The notes under the pieces were generated by a model that was not told the origin of the DNA, did not search any database, and worked only from the letters and a program-made list of their open reading frames with translations. From NCBI RefSeq assembly GCF_900107625.1, contig NZ_FNQK01000007.1, positions 62,001-126,000 on the forward strand: DNA of 64,000 nucleotides, in the 5' to 3' direction. Positions within the stretch are counted from its first letter, which is position 1. Every line of letters begins with the position of its first letter. Positions 55,201-63,417 of the stretch are shown piece after piece. This stretch comes from Bizionia paragorgiae (GTDB taxonomy: Bacteria; Bacteroidota; Bacteroidia; Flavobacteriales; Flavobacteriaceae). Made by a program: the position numbers and the translations under genes.

Positions 55201-55952
55201 TTTTCACAAATCAGAATTACCCATGAAACAGGTGTAATTATAGGTCCGGTCGCTTTTAAATCGGATTATGGTGTGCGTACCAACTGGGATACGAATGCTG
55301 GTAACGTAGGCTTAGGAATAGGGATTGTACACTTTTTAGAGTTCGCCTATAGATCTAATCGAGGTAGGTATACTGTCGATTATTTTTATGACCATTTTAA
55401 AATTAGAACAAAGTCATCCTGTAACAAAACCAATTTAGCAGGTTTCGGAATATTTGTAGATCCCTCAAAAACGAGTGATGAAGCGCAACGCTTACGAGAC
55501 CACAAAGGGGAAGCGAATAATTTTAATGTCGGGATGCAATTAGAATATTTCCCATTAAACATTAGGGATTTTCAAGCCTTTTCAAGTCGTTGGGACCCAT
55601 TTATAACTGCTGGTTTCATAATGTTTCTTAAAACCCTAAAGTAAGTACTTCATATATGGGGGAAGGTAACCCGGGTAATATTAAAAATCTAAATAACTTT
55701 TATACCCCTTGGTCCGCTCCTGGATTACCAAATCCAATTAATGTAAGCTCAGCAACCACATGGTCTACTGTAACCAGTGTAGTACGCTATAAATTAAATA
55801 CCATGACGGATTTAATGATAGATCTGCGCGGTCAACATTACCTTAGCGATTGGGTTGATGGTTTAAACTATGGATTAAGCTATAATAAATACAACGATTG
55901 GTTGGTTTGGTTAAATTTTGACTACATTCTTTACCTGGATGAGTACTTATAA
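55201..55952 (+). pseudogene. Decayed THC0290_0291-family outer-membrane protein
   Basis: Two consecutive frames together spell one protein of the flavobacterial THC0290_0291 family. Frame one reads THETGVIIGPVAFKSDYGVR through NVGLGIGIVHFLEFAYRSN, FVDPSKTSDEAQRLRDHKGEA and DPFITAGF, then shifts into FIMFLKTLK and stops. Frame two begins around 55656 with GEGNPGNIKNLNNFYTPW and ends DWLVWLNFDYILYLDEYL. Joining them needs a one-base shift near 55615 plus repair of a TAA (about 55627). The signal peptide is also lost: no in-frame ATG precedes the first part, and an upstream ATG at 55183 is in another frame. Decay is clear; the family name is from memory. Confidence 0.8.
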
Positions 55953-55956
55953 AACA

Positions 55957-57096
55957 CTATCCTAAAGCTTGTTTTAAATCCTTTATTAAATCTTCTATAT
56001 CTTCGATTCCTACACTAAGGCGAATTAAAGAATCTACCACACCTGTTTTTTCACGATCTGCTTTTGGAATACTTGCATGTGTCATACTCGCTGGGTGTCC
56101 GGCCAAAGACTCTACACCTCCTAAGGACTCGGCAAGAGTAAACAGTTTAAATCGCTCTACGGTTTTAATAGCTTCTTTATAATTATTGCCTTTCGTTGTA
56201 AATGAAAGCATCCCACCAAAACCAGTCATTTGTTCTTTTGCAATAGGGTGATTAGGATGTGTTTCGAAACCAGGCCAATACACGCTCTCTACTTTAGGGT
56301 GGGCTGCCAGATACTCCGCTACTGCTTTACCATTTTCACAATGGCGCTGCATTCTAATATGCAAGGTTTTAATTCCTCTTAAAACAAGAAAAGCATCTTG
56401 AGGTCCACAAATTGCACCACAAGCATTTTGAATAAAATATAACTGCTTCGCCAAGGCCTGATCTTTAACTACCAAAGCACCCATAACAACATCACTGTGC
56501 CCACCGAGATATTTAGTCGCAGAGTGCATCACAATATCGGCACCTAACTCCAAAGGTTGTTGCAAATAAGGCGTGGCAAATGTATTATCGACAGCCAATA
56601 ACACCTTGTGTTTTTTAGCTATGGCCACAGCGGCCTTAACATCAATAATATTCAGCATCGGATTTGTAGGCGTTTCTACCCAAATTAGTTTTGTTTTCGC
56701 GTTTATATACTGCTCGATAGTAGATGGCTCTCCCATATTCACGAAATGAAACTTAATACCAAAACCTTCAAAAATAGAGGTAAACAAACGGTAAGACCCA
56801 CCGTATAAATCGCTAGTTGAAATCACTTCATCTCCTGGTTTTAATAGTTTCATAACCGCATCTATCGCGGCTAAGCCAGAACCAAAAGCCAATCCGAACT
56901 CCCCATTTTCTATACTTGCTAAAGCATTTTCTAAAGCCTGACGTGTAGGGTTGCTACTTCTAGAATACTCAAAACCTTTGTGTCCACCAGGAGTAGATTG
57001 GGCATAGGTCGTAGTTTGATATATGGGTGGCATCACTGCTCCGTAAGCTGGATCTGGAGATTGTTTGCCATGAATTGTTTTTGTATTAAATTTCAT
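55957..57096 (-). CDS. metB: Cystathionine gamma-synthase/trans-sulfuration PLP enzyme
   Basis: 379-residue Cys/Met-metabolism PLP enzyme. The PLP-binding lysine is in MHSATKYLGGHSDVVMG (about 190-206). The N-terminal YEYSRSSNPTRQALE-like segment appears as FEYSRSSNPTRQALENALAS, and the C-terminal LAESLGGVESLAGHPASMTH motif separates it from unrelated aminotransferases. It could be a gamma-synthase or gamma-lyase; sequence alone does not decide. No SAM riboswitch is seen in the 73 bases upstream. Divergent from a DUF3298 lipoprotein gene. Confidence 0.9.
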   Translation of the reverse strand: MKFNTKTIHGKQSPDPAYGAVMPPIYQTTTYAQSTPGGHKGFEYSRSSNPTRQALENALASIENGEFGLAFGSGLAAIDAVMKLLKPGDEVISTSDLYGGSYRLFTSIFEGFGIKFHFVNMGEPSTIEQYINAKTKLIWVETPTNPMLNIIDVKAAVAIAKKHKVLLAVDNTFATPYLQQPLELGADIVMHSATKYLGGHSDVVMGALVVKDQALAKQLYFIQNACGAICGPQDAFLVLRGIKTLHIRMQRHCENGKAVAEYLAAHPKVESVYWPGFETHPNHPIAKEQMTGFGGMLSFTTKGNNYKEAIKTVERFKLFTLAESLGGVESLAGHPASMTHASIPKADREKTGVVDSLIRLSVGIEDIEDLIKDLKQALG

Positions 57097-57169
57097 CCTA
57101 ATATTTTTTGATTACAACTAAATTAACGCTTAATTCGTTCTATTCAAATTCCATTAACATCTTTAAACT

Positions 57170-57913
57170 ATGTTTAACAGTTTCGCATTAAAGCCATTTC
57201 AATACCTTTTAATCCTAATGCTTTCAATTAGCTTGTTGAGTTGTGAAAAAGATAACACACTCGTATTTATAACAACTGAAATCATTTCAGAAAACGAAAC
57301 GATTGTGGAGATTAACATCCCCAAAGCTGAAGGGAATACGGAAGCTGCTAAAGCAATAAACAACGCACTAGCAAGCTACACCAATACTGCATTAACAGTC
57401 GACTCCGCAAATACCGCTCACCCAACAATAGAGGAAAACATTTCTGCATTTAACAAGTCTTATACTGCCTTTAAAACTGAAATCGGAAAAACACTTTTAA
57501 CCGAACTTCCCTCTTGGGAAGCCTTAATCGATGGTGAAATAATATATCAAAACGAAGCATTAATTTGCATCGTAATGAACTCGAGTATTAATACCGGTGG
57601 GGCGCAAGGTGTTTTTAATATGAAATTCTTTAATTTTGATACAGAAACCGGTAAAGAATTGGAAACTACCGATTTAATAACCGACATTAACGCTTTTAAA
57701 ACCCTGGTTAAAAAGTATTATGATAAAGAGTTAGAAACAGGGTATAAAGAAAGTAATTTAGAGCTTAACGACGATCCGTTTTCTCTTCCTGACCATTTAG
57801 GGTTTAGCGAAGAAGGCATAATTATTTTCTACGATCGCTTAAGTAGCCCTGCAAATGACCCTTTAGAATTTACAATTCCTTATACTGTTGCCAATTCATA
57901 TTTAAAATTCTAA
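57170..57913 (+). CDS. DUF3298/DUF4163 lipoprotein
   Basis: 247 residues. Lipoprotein signal ending at Cys25 (ISLLSC). The DUF4163 part (about 30-130) has IVEINIPKAEGNTEAAKAINNAL, and the DUF3298 part (about 145-245) has GGAQGVFNMKFFNFDTETGKEL and the EGIIIFYDRL strand. Both are periplasmic domains of unknown function, sometimes linked to heat-shock-type or anti-sigma-like proteins. Its stop overlaps the stop of the convergent DinB gene by 4 bases. Confidence 0.85.
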   Translation: MFNSFALKPFQYLLILMLSISLLSCEKDNTLVFITTEIISENETIVEINIPKAEGNTEAAKAINNALASYTNTALTVDSANTAHPTIEENISAFNKSYTAFKTEIGKTLLTELPSWEALIDGEIIYQNEALICIVMNSSINTGGAQGVFNMKFFNFDTETGKELETTDLITDINAFKTLVKKYYDKELETGYKESNLELNDDPFSLPDHLGFSEEGIIIFYDRLSSPANDPLEFTIPYTVANSYLKF

Positions 57914-58365
57914 AGTGACTTTTTAAGCGCTAAAATATAGCCTAAGTGAATGCCCTCATGGAAGTTATTAAACGCTATTGCATCTTCTACATTACGAAGT
58001 GTACTATTTGTTGACACCGTATAAGCTGTATACGTTTTAAAACGTTGGTTGTTATAGTCCGTTGCCATTTGCTCTACAGTAGAAAACAACAAACTTTTAA
58101 TATCGTCAACTTCTTCTTGGGAAGCCACATGCTCGGTTTTTGTTCCTTTTTTGTATTTGGCAACCATATCATCCGACACATTCATTGGTAATCCTGATAA
58201 GTTATACACCAATAACTGTTGGGTAACAACGGTATGTGCTATATTCCAAATAAGATTATTCTTAAACCCATCGGGTACTTTATTTAAATCCTCTAAGCTA
58301 TAGTTTTCTAAAATACTTTTTAAAAGGGCTCTATTTTTTAAAGTAATATCGAATGCAAATGTCAT
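57910..58365 (-). CDS. DinB family protein
   Basis: 151-residue four-helix bundle of the DinB/YfiT group. A putative metal site is visible: H44 (WNIAHTVVTQQ), H136 and H140 (FHEGIHLGYI). Relatives act as thiol transferases (bacillithiol or mycothiol S-transferases) or are uncharacterised; none is a polymerase despite the name. A near-match to the -7 element (TACTTTTA) lies at 58381-58388. It stands alone on the minus strand. Confidence 0.88.
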   Translation of the reverse strand: MTFAFDITLKNRALLKSILENYSLEDLNKVPDGFKNNLIWNIAHTVVTQQLLVYNLSGLPMNVSDDMVAKYKKGTKTEHVASQEEVDDIKSLLFSTVEQMATDYNNQRFKTYTAYTVSTNSTLRNVEDAIAFNNFHEGIHLGYILALKKSL

Positions 58366-58440
58366 AATTATAATTTTAGATAAAAGTACTCCTTTTTTGT
58401 TAAATTAAATTTATTTTGCACTCACAAACCCACCTGAAAG

Positions 58441-58797
58441 ATGAAAAAAGTATACTATTTAAAAACGTGTAGTACCTGTTCTAGAATTTTAAAAGAATTG
58501 AATCTTCCTTCAGATTTTGTTTTACAGGATATTAAAAGCGAACCCATCACCGAAAAGCAATTAGAACAGATGGGAGAATTAGCAGGAAGCTATGAAGCGC
58601 TGTTTAGTAGACGAGCAACCTTGTACAAAACGATGGATTTAAAAAACAAATCCTTAACCGAATCTGATTATAAAAACTATATTTTAGAACATTACACCTT
58701 TCTAAGCCGCCCTGTTTTTATTATAAACAATACCATATACATAGGAAATTCTAAGAAAAATGTAGAAGCTGTTAAACAGGCTTTAAATGAAGTTTAG
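58441..58797 (+). CDS. ArsC/Spx-family protein
   Basis: 118 residues, thioredoxin fold. The redox CxxC is TCSTC at about 9-13, followed by SRILKELNLPSDFVLQDIKSEP and the TLYKTMDLKNKSLTESDY segment. The cis-Pro loop FLSRPVFIIN is present. In the family this means arsenate reductase or an Spx-like regulator, but annotation as arsenate reductase is often only by homology; no arsenic genes are near. It overlaps the start of the DMT transporter by 11 bases. Confidence 0.88.
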   Translation: MKKVYYLKTCSTCSRILKELNLPSDFVLQDIKSEPITEKQLEQMGELAGSYEALFSRRATLYKTMDLKNKSLTESDYKNYILEHYTFLSRPVFIINNTIYIGNSKKNVEAVKQALNEV

Positions 58798-59680
58798 GGT
58801 TTGGGCGCTCATTGCTGCCTTTACAGTACAGCTGCTTTACGGGTTAAATTTTACCTTTGCTAAAGATGTTATTGCTGGAGGTTATGTAACGCCATTTGCC
58901 TTTATTATTTTTAGAGTTGGCGGGGCTACTTTACTGTTTTGGCTCTTTAGTAGCATGGGGCCTAAAGAAAAAATTCTTCGGAAAGATTTTCTTACCTTAT
59001 TTTTCGCCGCTGTTTTTGGTGTAGCCACCAATATGCTACTATTTTTTAAAGGTTTAGAATACACCACCCCAATTCATGCCGCCGTAATTACCACCATTGT
59101 ACCTATTATAGTTTTAATACTGTCCACTTTTTACTTGAAAGAACGTTTAACAGCGCTTAAAATTACAGGGGTTATTCTCGCCTGTATTGGTGCCATTGTT
59201 TTAACTGTATATGGTAAATCAACACGTATAGCCGACAATGTGCCACTTGGGAATTTATTGGTTTTAATAAATGCAATTTCTTATAGTATTTATATAATAA
59301 TTATTAAAAAATTAACCGATAAATACCATCCTTTCACCTTTATAAAATGGGTGTTTCTATTTGGGTTAATCCTTGTAACGCCCTTTGGAATACGAGACTT
59401 TTTGGCTATAGACTACTCGTCATTCCCTTCTTATATTTACTTCTCTATTGCATTTGTAGTGGTTGGTGCTACGTTTGGAACCTACACCTTAAATCCGTTA
59501 GCACTACGCCATTTAAAAGCTTCAACAGTAAGTATATTTATATACATCCAACCCATAATTGCCGGACTATTTGCAATTATAATGGGAAGCGATAGTTTAA
59601 GTAGTGTAAAACTTATCGCTTCCGCTTTAATATTTTCGGGAGTCTATTTAGTGACTAAAAAACCAAAAGTAGAAGGTTAA
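58787..59680 (+). CDS. DMT-superfamily transporter (EamA)
   Basis: 297 residues, ten predicted membrane helices in two EamA repeats (about 5-140 and 150-290). The typical IIFRVGGATLLFWL, LEYTTPIHAAVITTIVPI and LKASTVSIFIYIQPIIAGLF segments mark it as a drug/metabolite exporter. Substrate unknown. Translation starts inside the last codons of the ArsC-like gene (11-base overlap), so both come from one message. Confidence 0.92.
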   Translation: MKFRVWALIAAFTVQLLYGLNFTFAKDVIAGGYVTPFAFIIFRVGGATLLFWLFSSMGPKEKILRKDFLTLFFAAVFGVATNMLLFFKGLEYTTPIHAAVITTIVPIIVLILSTFYLKERLTALKITGVILACIGAIVLTVYGKSTRIADNVPLGNLLVLINAISYSIYIIIIKKLTDKYHPFTFIKWVFLFGLILVTPFGIRDFLAIDYSSFPSYIYFSIAFVVVGATFGTYTLNPLALRHLKASTVSIFIYIQPIIAGLFAIIMGSDSLSSVKLIASALIFSGVYLVTKKPKVEG

Positions 59681-59681
59681 A

Positions 59682-60161
59682 CTATAGCTCCAAATTTACG
59701 GGTCTGCGTCCTTTAGCTCGCGCATCTTCTTTGGTGAGTATTTTAAAATCTTTCGACTTTGGGAAATGGTTGGCTATGTCCAGTAACTCCTGTGGTAGCT
59801 CTGTTATTTTTCGTTCTTTTAAATCGATCCAAGAGCCAAACATTTCACAAAATGCTAAATTTTCTCCTTTATGGTTGTAAAAATTATGATCAAATTTAAA
59901 AAACGAACCATCTTCACTCAAACCTGAAACTTCAAGACTCACCGTTATTGGCTGCCCCATAAACGCTTCTTTAAAATAAAACATATGCTCGTAAAAAACT
60001 ACAGGACCAATATTATGTATTGCCAATTCTTTCATGGTAAACCCTTTCTCTATTAAAAAAGCCATACGCGTATGACTCATAAAGTTCGTATAAGCAGAAT
60101 TTGCTAGGTGCCTATTCGCATCCACATCACTCCATCGTATTTCAAATTGTTTCGTGTACAT
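59682..60161 (-). CDS. Acyl-CoA thioesterase (4HBT hotdog fold)
   Basis: 159 residues with the single hotdog domain of the 4-hydroxybenzoyl-CoA thioesterase type: IRWSDVDANRHLANSAYTNFM holds the catalytic Asp (WSDVD). Acyl chain or substrate cannot be assigned. Its stop lies 1 base after the DMT stop (convergent). An exact -7 element lies 20 bases upstream of the ATG. Confidence 0.9.
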   Translation of the reverse strand: MYTKQFEIRWSDVDANRHLANSAYTNFMSHTRMAFLIEKGFTMKELAIHNIGPVVFYEHMFYFKEAFMGQPITVSLEVSGLSEDGSFFKFDHNFYNHKGENLAFCEMFGSWIDLKERKITELPQELLDIANHFPKSKDFKILTKEDARAKGRRPVNLEL

Positions 60162-60180
60162 TATCTTTTTTATTTTAGTT

Positions 60181-60188
60181 CAAAACTA
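60181..60188 (-). promoter_or_regulatory. -7 promoter element of the thioesterase
   Basis: On the minus strand TAGTTTTG matches TAnnTTTG exactly, 20 bases before the ATG at 60161. Confidence 0.45.
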
Positions 60189-60247
60189 CATAATTTTACT
60201 GTGCATGCATAATAAATTAAAAGGTTTTCTATACACTCTGTTTTCAT

Positions 60248-60255
60248 TACCTTTG
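60248..60255 (+). promoter_or_regulatory. -7 promoter element of yicC-gmk-nadD
   Basis: TACCTTTG, an exact match, 22 bases before the yicC ATG. Confidence 0.55.
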
Positions 60256-60277
60256 CACAACTTTATACATAAAGCTT

Positions 60278-61135
60278 ATGATACATTCCATGACAGGCTA
60301 CGGTAAATCTGTAGTGCAGTTACCAACAAAAAAGATATCGATAGAACTCAAATCGCTAAATAGTAAAAACCTGGATTTAAATGCCAGAATGCCTTCTATT
60401 TATAGAGAAAAAGAACTCCCACTACGCAAATTAATTGCCCGAGAATTAGACCGTGGAAAGGTCGATTTTTCTATTTATGTTGAAACTACTGCCGAAGACA
60501 CCTCAGCAAAAATTAACACGCCTGTTGTAAAGCAGTATATCGAACAATTAAAAGCCGTTGTAGATGGTGATGAAGTGGAGCTTTTAAAAATGGCGGTCCG
60601 GTTTCCTGATGCTTTAAATACAGAGCGTGAAGAAATCGACGAAACCGAATGGAAGACTATAGAAGCTGAAATTAAAAAGGCTATTGAAAGTATTAAAACC
60701 TACCGATTGGATGAAGGTAAAGTATTGGAAGCCGATTTTAGAAATCGCGTAGCATCGATTGCTAGTGTATTAGAGGAAATCATCGCAATGGATCCTGAAC
60801 GAATCGAAGGCGTTAGAGAACGCTTAAAAAAAGGCGTTGAAGAACTCAAGGAGAAATACGATGAAAACCGCTTTGAACAAGAGTTAGTTTATTACATCGA
60901 AAAATTCGATATAACCGAAGAAAAAGTACGCTTAAAAAACCACTTAGACTATTTTTTAGAGGCTTTAGACTCTGAAGATTCTAACGGAAAAAAATTAGGG
61001 TTTATCTCTCAAGAAATGGGCCGAGAAATTAATACTATAGGCTCAAAAAGCAACTTTGCACCAATGCAACAATTGGTCGTGAAAATGAAGGACGAGTTAG
61101 AAAAAATTAAAGAACAATTACTAAACGTACTGTAA
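60278..61135 (+). CDS. yicC: YicC-family endoribonuclease
   Basis: 285 residues. Family start MIHSMTGYGKS and end MKDELEKIKEQLLNVL (DUF1732), with the SKNLDLNARMP and the HLDYFLEAL segments between. YicC is a ribonuclease in E. coli; here the target is unknown. It leads the yicC-gmk-nadD operon, a common bacterial order. Confidence 0.94.
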   Translation: MIHSMTGYGKSVVQLPTKKISIELKSLNSKNLDLNARMPSIYREKELPLRKLIARELDRGKVDFSIYVETTAEDTSAKINTPVVKQYIEQLKAVVDGDEVELLKMAVRFPDALNTEREEIDETEWKTIEAEIKKAIESIKTYRLDEGKVLEADFRNRVASIASVLEEIIAMDPERIEGVRERLKKGVEELKEKYDENRFEQELVYYIEKFDITEEKVRLKNHLDYFLEALDSEDSNGKKLGFISQEMGREINTIGSKSNFAPMQQLVVKMKDELEKIKEQLLNVL

Positions 61136-61160
61136 TTAGCACGTACCAAAATTAAAATCT

Positions 61161-61751
61161 GTGACCACAGCAAACAACACAAAACAAGGTAAATTAATCG
61201 TTTTTTCTGCTCCCTCAGGATCCGGAAAAACAACAATTGTTAGACATTTATTAAATAACGACGCTCTTAACTTAGCGTTTTCTATCTCTGCCACCTCTCG
61301 CGAAAAACGCGGTGAAGAAGTAGATCAAGAAGACTACTACTTTTTATCGACTGAAGAATTTAAAAGCAAAATTAAAGCTGATGAATTCCTAGAATGGGAA
61401 GAAGTTTATAGAGATAATTTTTACGGAACTTTAAAAGCAGAGGTCGAAAGGCTTTGGGCTTTGGGTAAACACGTGATTTTTGATATTGATGTGTCTGGAG
61501 GATTGCGTATTAAACGAAAATTTCCTGAACAGTGTTTATCTATTTTTGTTAAGCCACCAAGTATCGATGAGCTAAAGATTAGATTAAAAAATAGAAAAAC
61601 AGAAAGCGACGATAAAATTAATATGCGTGTAGCAAAAGCATCGGCAGAACTTGCCACTGCACCTCTTTTTGATGTGATTATAGAAAATGATAATTTAGAC
61701 AAGGCGCTTGCAGAAGCAGAAACTACAGTTGAAAATTTTATAAACAGTTAA
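61161..61751 (+). CDS. gmk: Guanylate kinase, GTG start
   Basis: ATP-dependent phosphorylation of GMP to GDP. 196 residues. P-loop SAPSGSGKTT, the GMP-binding SATSREKRGEEVDQEDYYF and FLEWEEVYRDNFYGT segments, and the lid NRKTESDDKINMR are all present. The start is GTG: the previous in-frame triplets run back to a TAG at 61137-61139 with no ATG, and none occurs before the P-loop. It begins 25 bases after yicC. Confidence 0.96.
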   Translation: MTTANNTKQGKLIVFSAPSGSGKTTIVRHLLNNDALNLAFSISATSREKRGEEVDQEDYYFLSTEEFKSKIKADEFLEWEEVYRDNFYGTLKAEVERLWALGKHVIFDIDVSGGLRIKRKFPEQCLSIFVKPPSIDELKIRLKNRKTESDDKINMRVAKASAELATAPLFDVIIENDNLDKALAEAETTVENFINS

Positions 61752-61769
61752 AATTAAAACACCGTAATT

Positions 61770-62348
61770 ATGAAAATAGGTCTGTTTTTTGGCTCTTTTA
61801 ACCCCATTCATGTTGGCCATTTAATTATCGCCAATCAAATGGCAGAAAACAGCGACTTAGATCAGGTTTGGTTTGTTGTCACACCTCATAGTCCGTTTAA
61901 AAAGAAAAGCACCCTACTCGATAACTACGACCGTTTAGAAATGGTGCATCTGGCAACAAAAGACTACGACAATCTAAAACCTAGTGACATCGAGTTTAAT
62001 TTACCTCAGCCTAACTATACGATCAACACACTCACCTATTTAAAGGAGAAATTTCCAAATCATGATTTTTCCCTTATCATGGGAGAAGATAATTTAAAAG
62101 GGTTTCATAAGTGGAAAAATTACGAGCTCATATTAGAATACCATTCTATTTATGTGTACCCTAGAATCGCTGAAGGCACTGTTGATACCCAGTTTAATAG
62201 CCACCCAAAAATTCAACGGGTAGATGCGCCAATTATGCAATTGTCTTCAACATATATTCGCAACGCTATAAAAGAAGGTAAAAACATAAGGCCGCTAGTA
62301 CCAGAACACGTATGGAAGTATATTGACGACATGCAGTTTTACCGCTAA
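61770..62348 (+). CDS. nadD: Nicotinate-nucleotide adenylyltransferase
   Basis: Makes deamido-NAD from nicotinate mononucleotide. 192 residues. The T/HxGH motif is in GLFFGSFNPIHVGHLIIAN, and the SSTYIRNAI motif (ISxTxxR type) binds the phosphates near residue 170. Third gene of the yicC-gmk-nadD operon, 18 bases after gmk. Confidence 0.95.
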   Translation: MKIGLFFGSFNPIHVGHLIIANQMAENSDLDQVWFVVTPHSPFKKKSTLLDNYDRLEMVHLATKDYDNLKPSDIEFNLPQPNYTINTLTYLKEKFPNHDFSLIMGEDNLKGFHKWKNYELILEYHSIYVYPRIAEGTVDTQFNSHPKIQRVDAPIMQLSSTYIRNAIKEGKNIRPLVPEHVWKYIDDMQFYR

Positions 62349-62363
62349 AAGCACCTTCTAGCA

Positions 62364-62416
62364 AATGGTTTTATTCAGGCTTTAAATGCCTAATCACTAT
62401 TGGGTGAATAACCATT
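62364..62416. repeat. Nested inverted repeat between nadD and the LysR gene
   Basis: Outer arms AATGGTTTTATTCA and TGAATAACCATT (one bulge) enclose a small AGGC/GCCT hairpin. There is no T-run at the end, so it is a poor terminator. It could be an operator for the LysR gene or a folded leader. Confidence 0.4.
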
Positions 62417-62451
62417 AAATAGGCTGGGGAATCAGAAAAACAGCTCGTCTT

Positions 62452-63333
62452 ATGAAAACGAAATTACAAATTTTTAAAACCGTTGCTAATCATTTAAGCT
62501 TTACAAAAGCCGCCGAAGATTTGTATATTTCTCAACCTGCGGTTTCTAAAGCGATTAGAACTTTAGAATCTGAATATAAATCCACCTTCTTTTTAAGACA
62601 CCGCAATGCCATTGAACTTACAGAAAACGGCAAAGCCTTTTTAATTTATGCGGACAGAATTTTAGCCATTTATTCTGAAATCGACAATCAGTTTTTAAAT
62701 TTAAGAGAAGACCTACCAAAACAAATCACTTTTGGTGTGAGTACCACCTTGGCCAATTATATCATTCCAAAAATAATTGCTAAGTTTAGACTACAATATC
62801 CGGAAATAACTTTTAAAATTAAAAGTGGGAACTCGGAAGATATCGAAGCGCTAATTGTAAACCAACACTTAGATTTTGGGATTACCGAAGGTAAAGAGTC
62901 GAATAGAATACTTCAGTTCACGCCATTTATAAAAGATGAAATTGTACTGGTCACCCATGCTAATAATCCCGATTTTAAAAACGGAATTATTAATCGTGAA
63001 ATCCTACAACAATTACCTATAATAGAACGTGAGTCTGGCTCTGGCACACGAGATATTATGTATGACTTTCTAAACAAAAATGGTATTTCAAACCTCAATA
63101 CTGTGGTCACTTTAAACAGTACCGAAGCTATTAAAAACTACTTATATTACTCTAACAACTATGCCTTAATCTCTATAAATGCTGTTAGTGAAGATTTAAA
63201 AAATAATAAACTTCGCATAATAGATATTTCAGATTTAACTATGGAACGCTGGTTTCATTTTGTCTGTCGCACTGGTTATCAGTCAAGAGTCATGGATACC
63301 ATCGAAAAATTCTTCCGCAACAACCATTCATAA
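62452..63333 (+). CDS. LysR-family transcriptional regulator
   Basis: 293 residues. The N-terminal winged helix (about 4-62, FTKAAEDLYISQPAVSKAIRTLESE) and the type-2 periplasmic-binding effector domain (about 88-290) follow the CbbR/CysB-like pattern, with ESGSGTRDIMYDFL. Tandem with, and 84 bases upstream of, a YeiH-family transporter; in E. coli the LysR protein YeiE neighbours YeiH. Regulation of the transporter is a reasonable guess. Confidence 0.92.
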   Translation: MKTKLQIFKTVANHLSFTKAAEDLYISQPAVSKAIRTLESEYKSTFFLRHRNAIELTENGKAFLIYADRILAIYSEIDNQFLNLREDLPKQITFGVSTTLANYIIPKIIAKFRLQYPEITFKIKSGNSEDIEALIVNQHLDFGITEGKESNRILQFTPFIKDEIVLVTHANNPDFKNGIINREILQQLPIIERESGSGTRDIMYDFLNKNGISNLNTVVTLNSTEAIKNYLYYSNNYALISINAVSEDLKNNKLRIIDISDLTMERWFHFVCRTGYQSRVMDTIEKFFRNNHS

Positions 63334-63387
63334 CTTATAGTTATCCCACATCACTTTTTAATGTGCATAAAGGTTATAACAGTAGTG

Positions 63388-63395
63388 TAAATTTG
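63388..63395 (+). promoter_or_regulatory. -7 promoter element of the YeiH-like gene
   Basis: TAAATTTG, an exact TAnnTTTG match, 22 bases before the ATG at 63418. It gives the transporter its own promoter after the LysR gene. Confidence 0.4.
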
Positions 63396-63417
63396 CTGTT
63401 TTAATAATTTAGTCACA

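Noticed and set aside
57097-57169. SAM riboswitch in front of metB
   Set aside because: The gap is too short and AT-rich, with no stem pattern of SAM riboswitches.
57910-58365. DinB protein as an SOS polymerase linked to the orphan umuD
   Set aside because: It is a four-helix DinB/YfiT bundle, not a Y-family polymerase.
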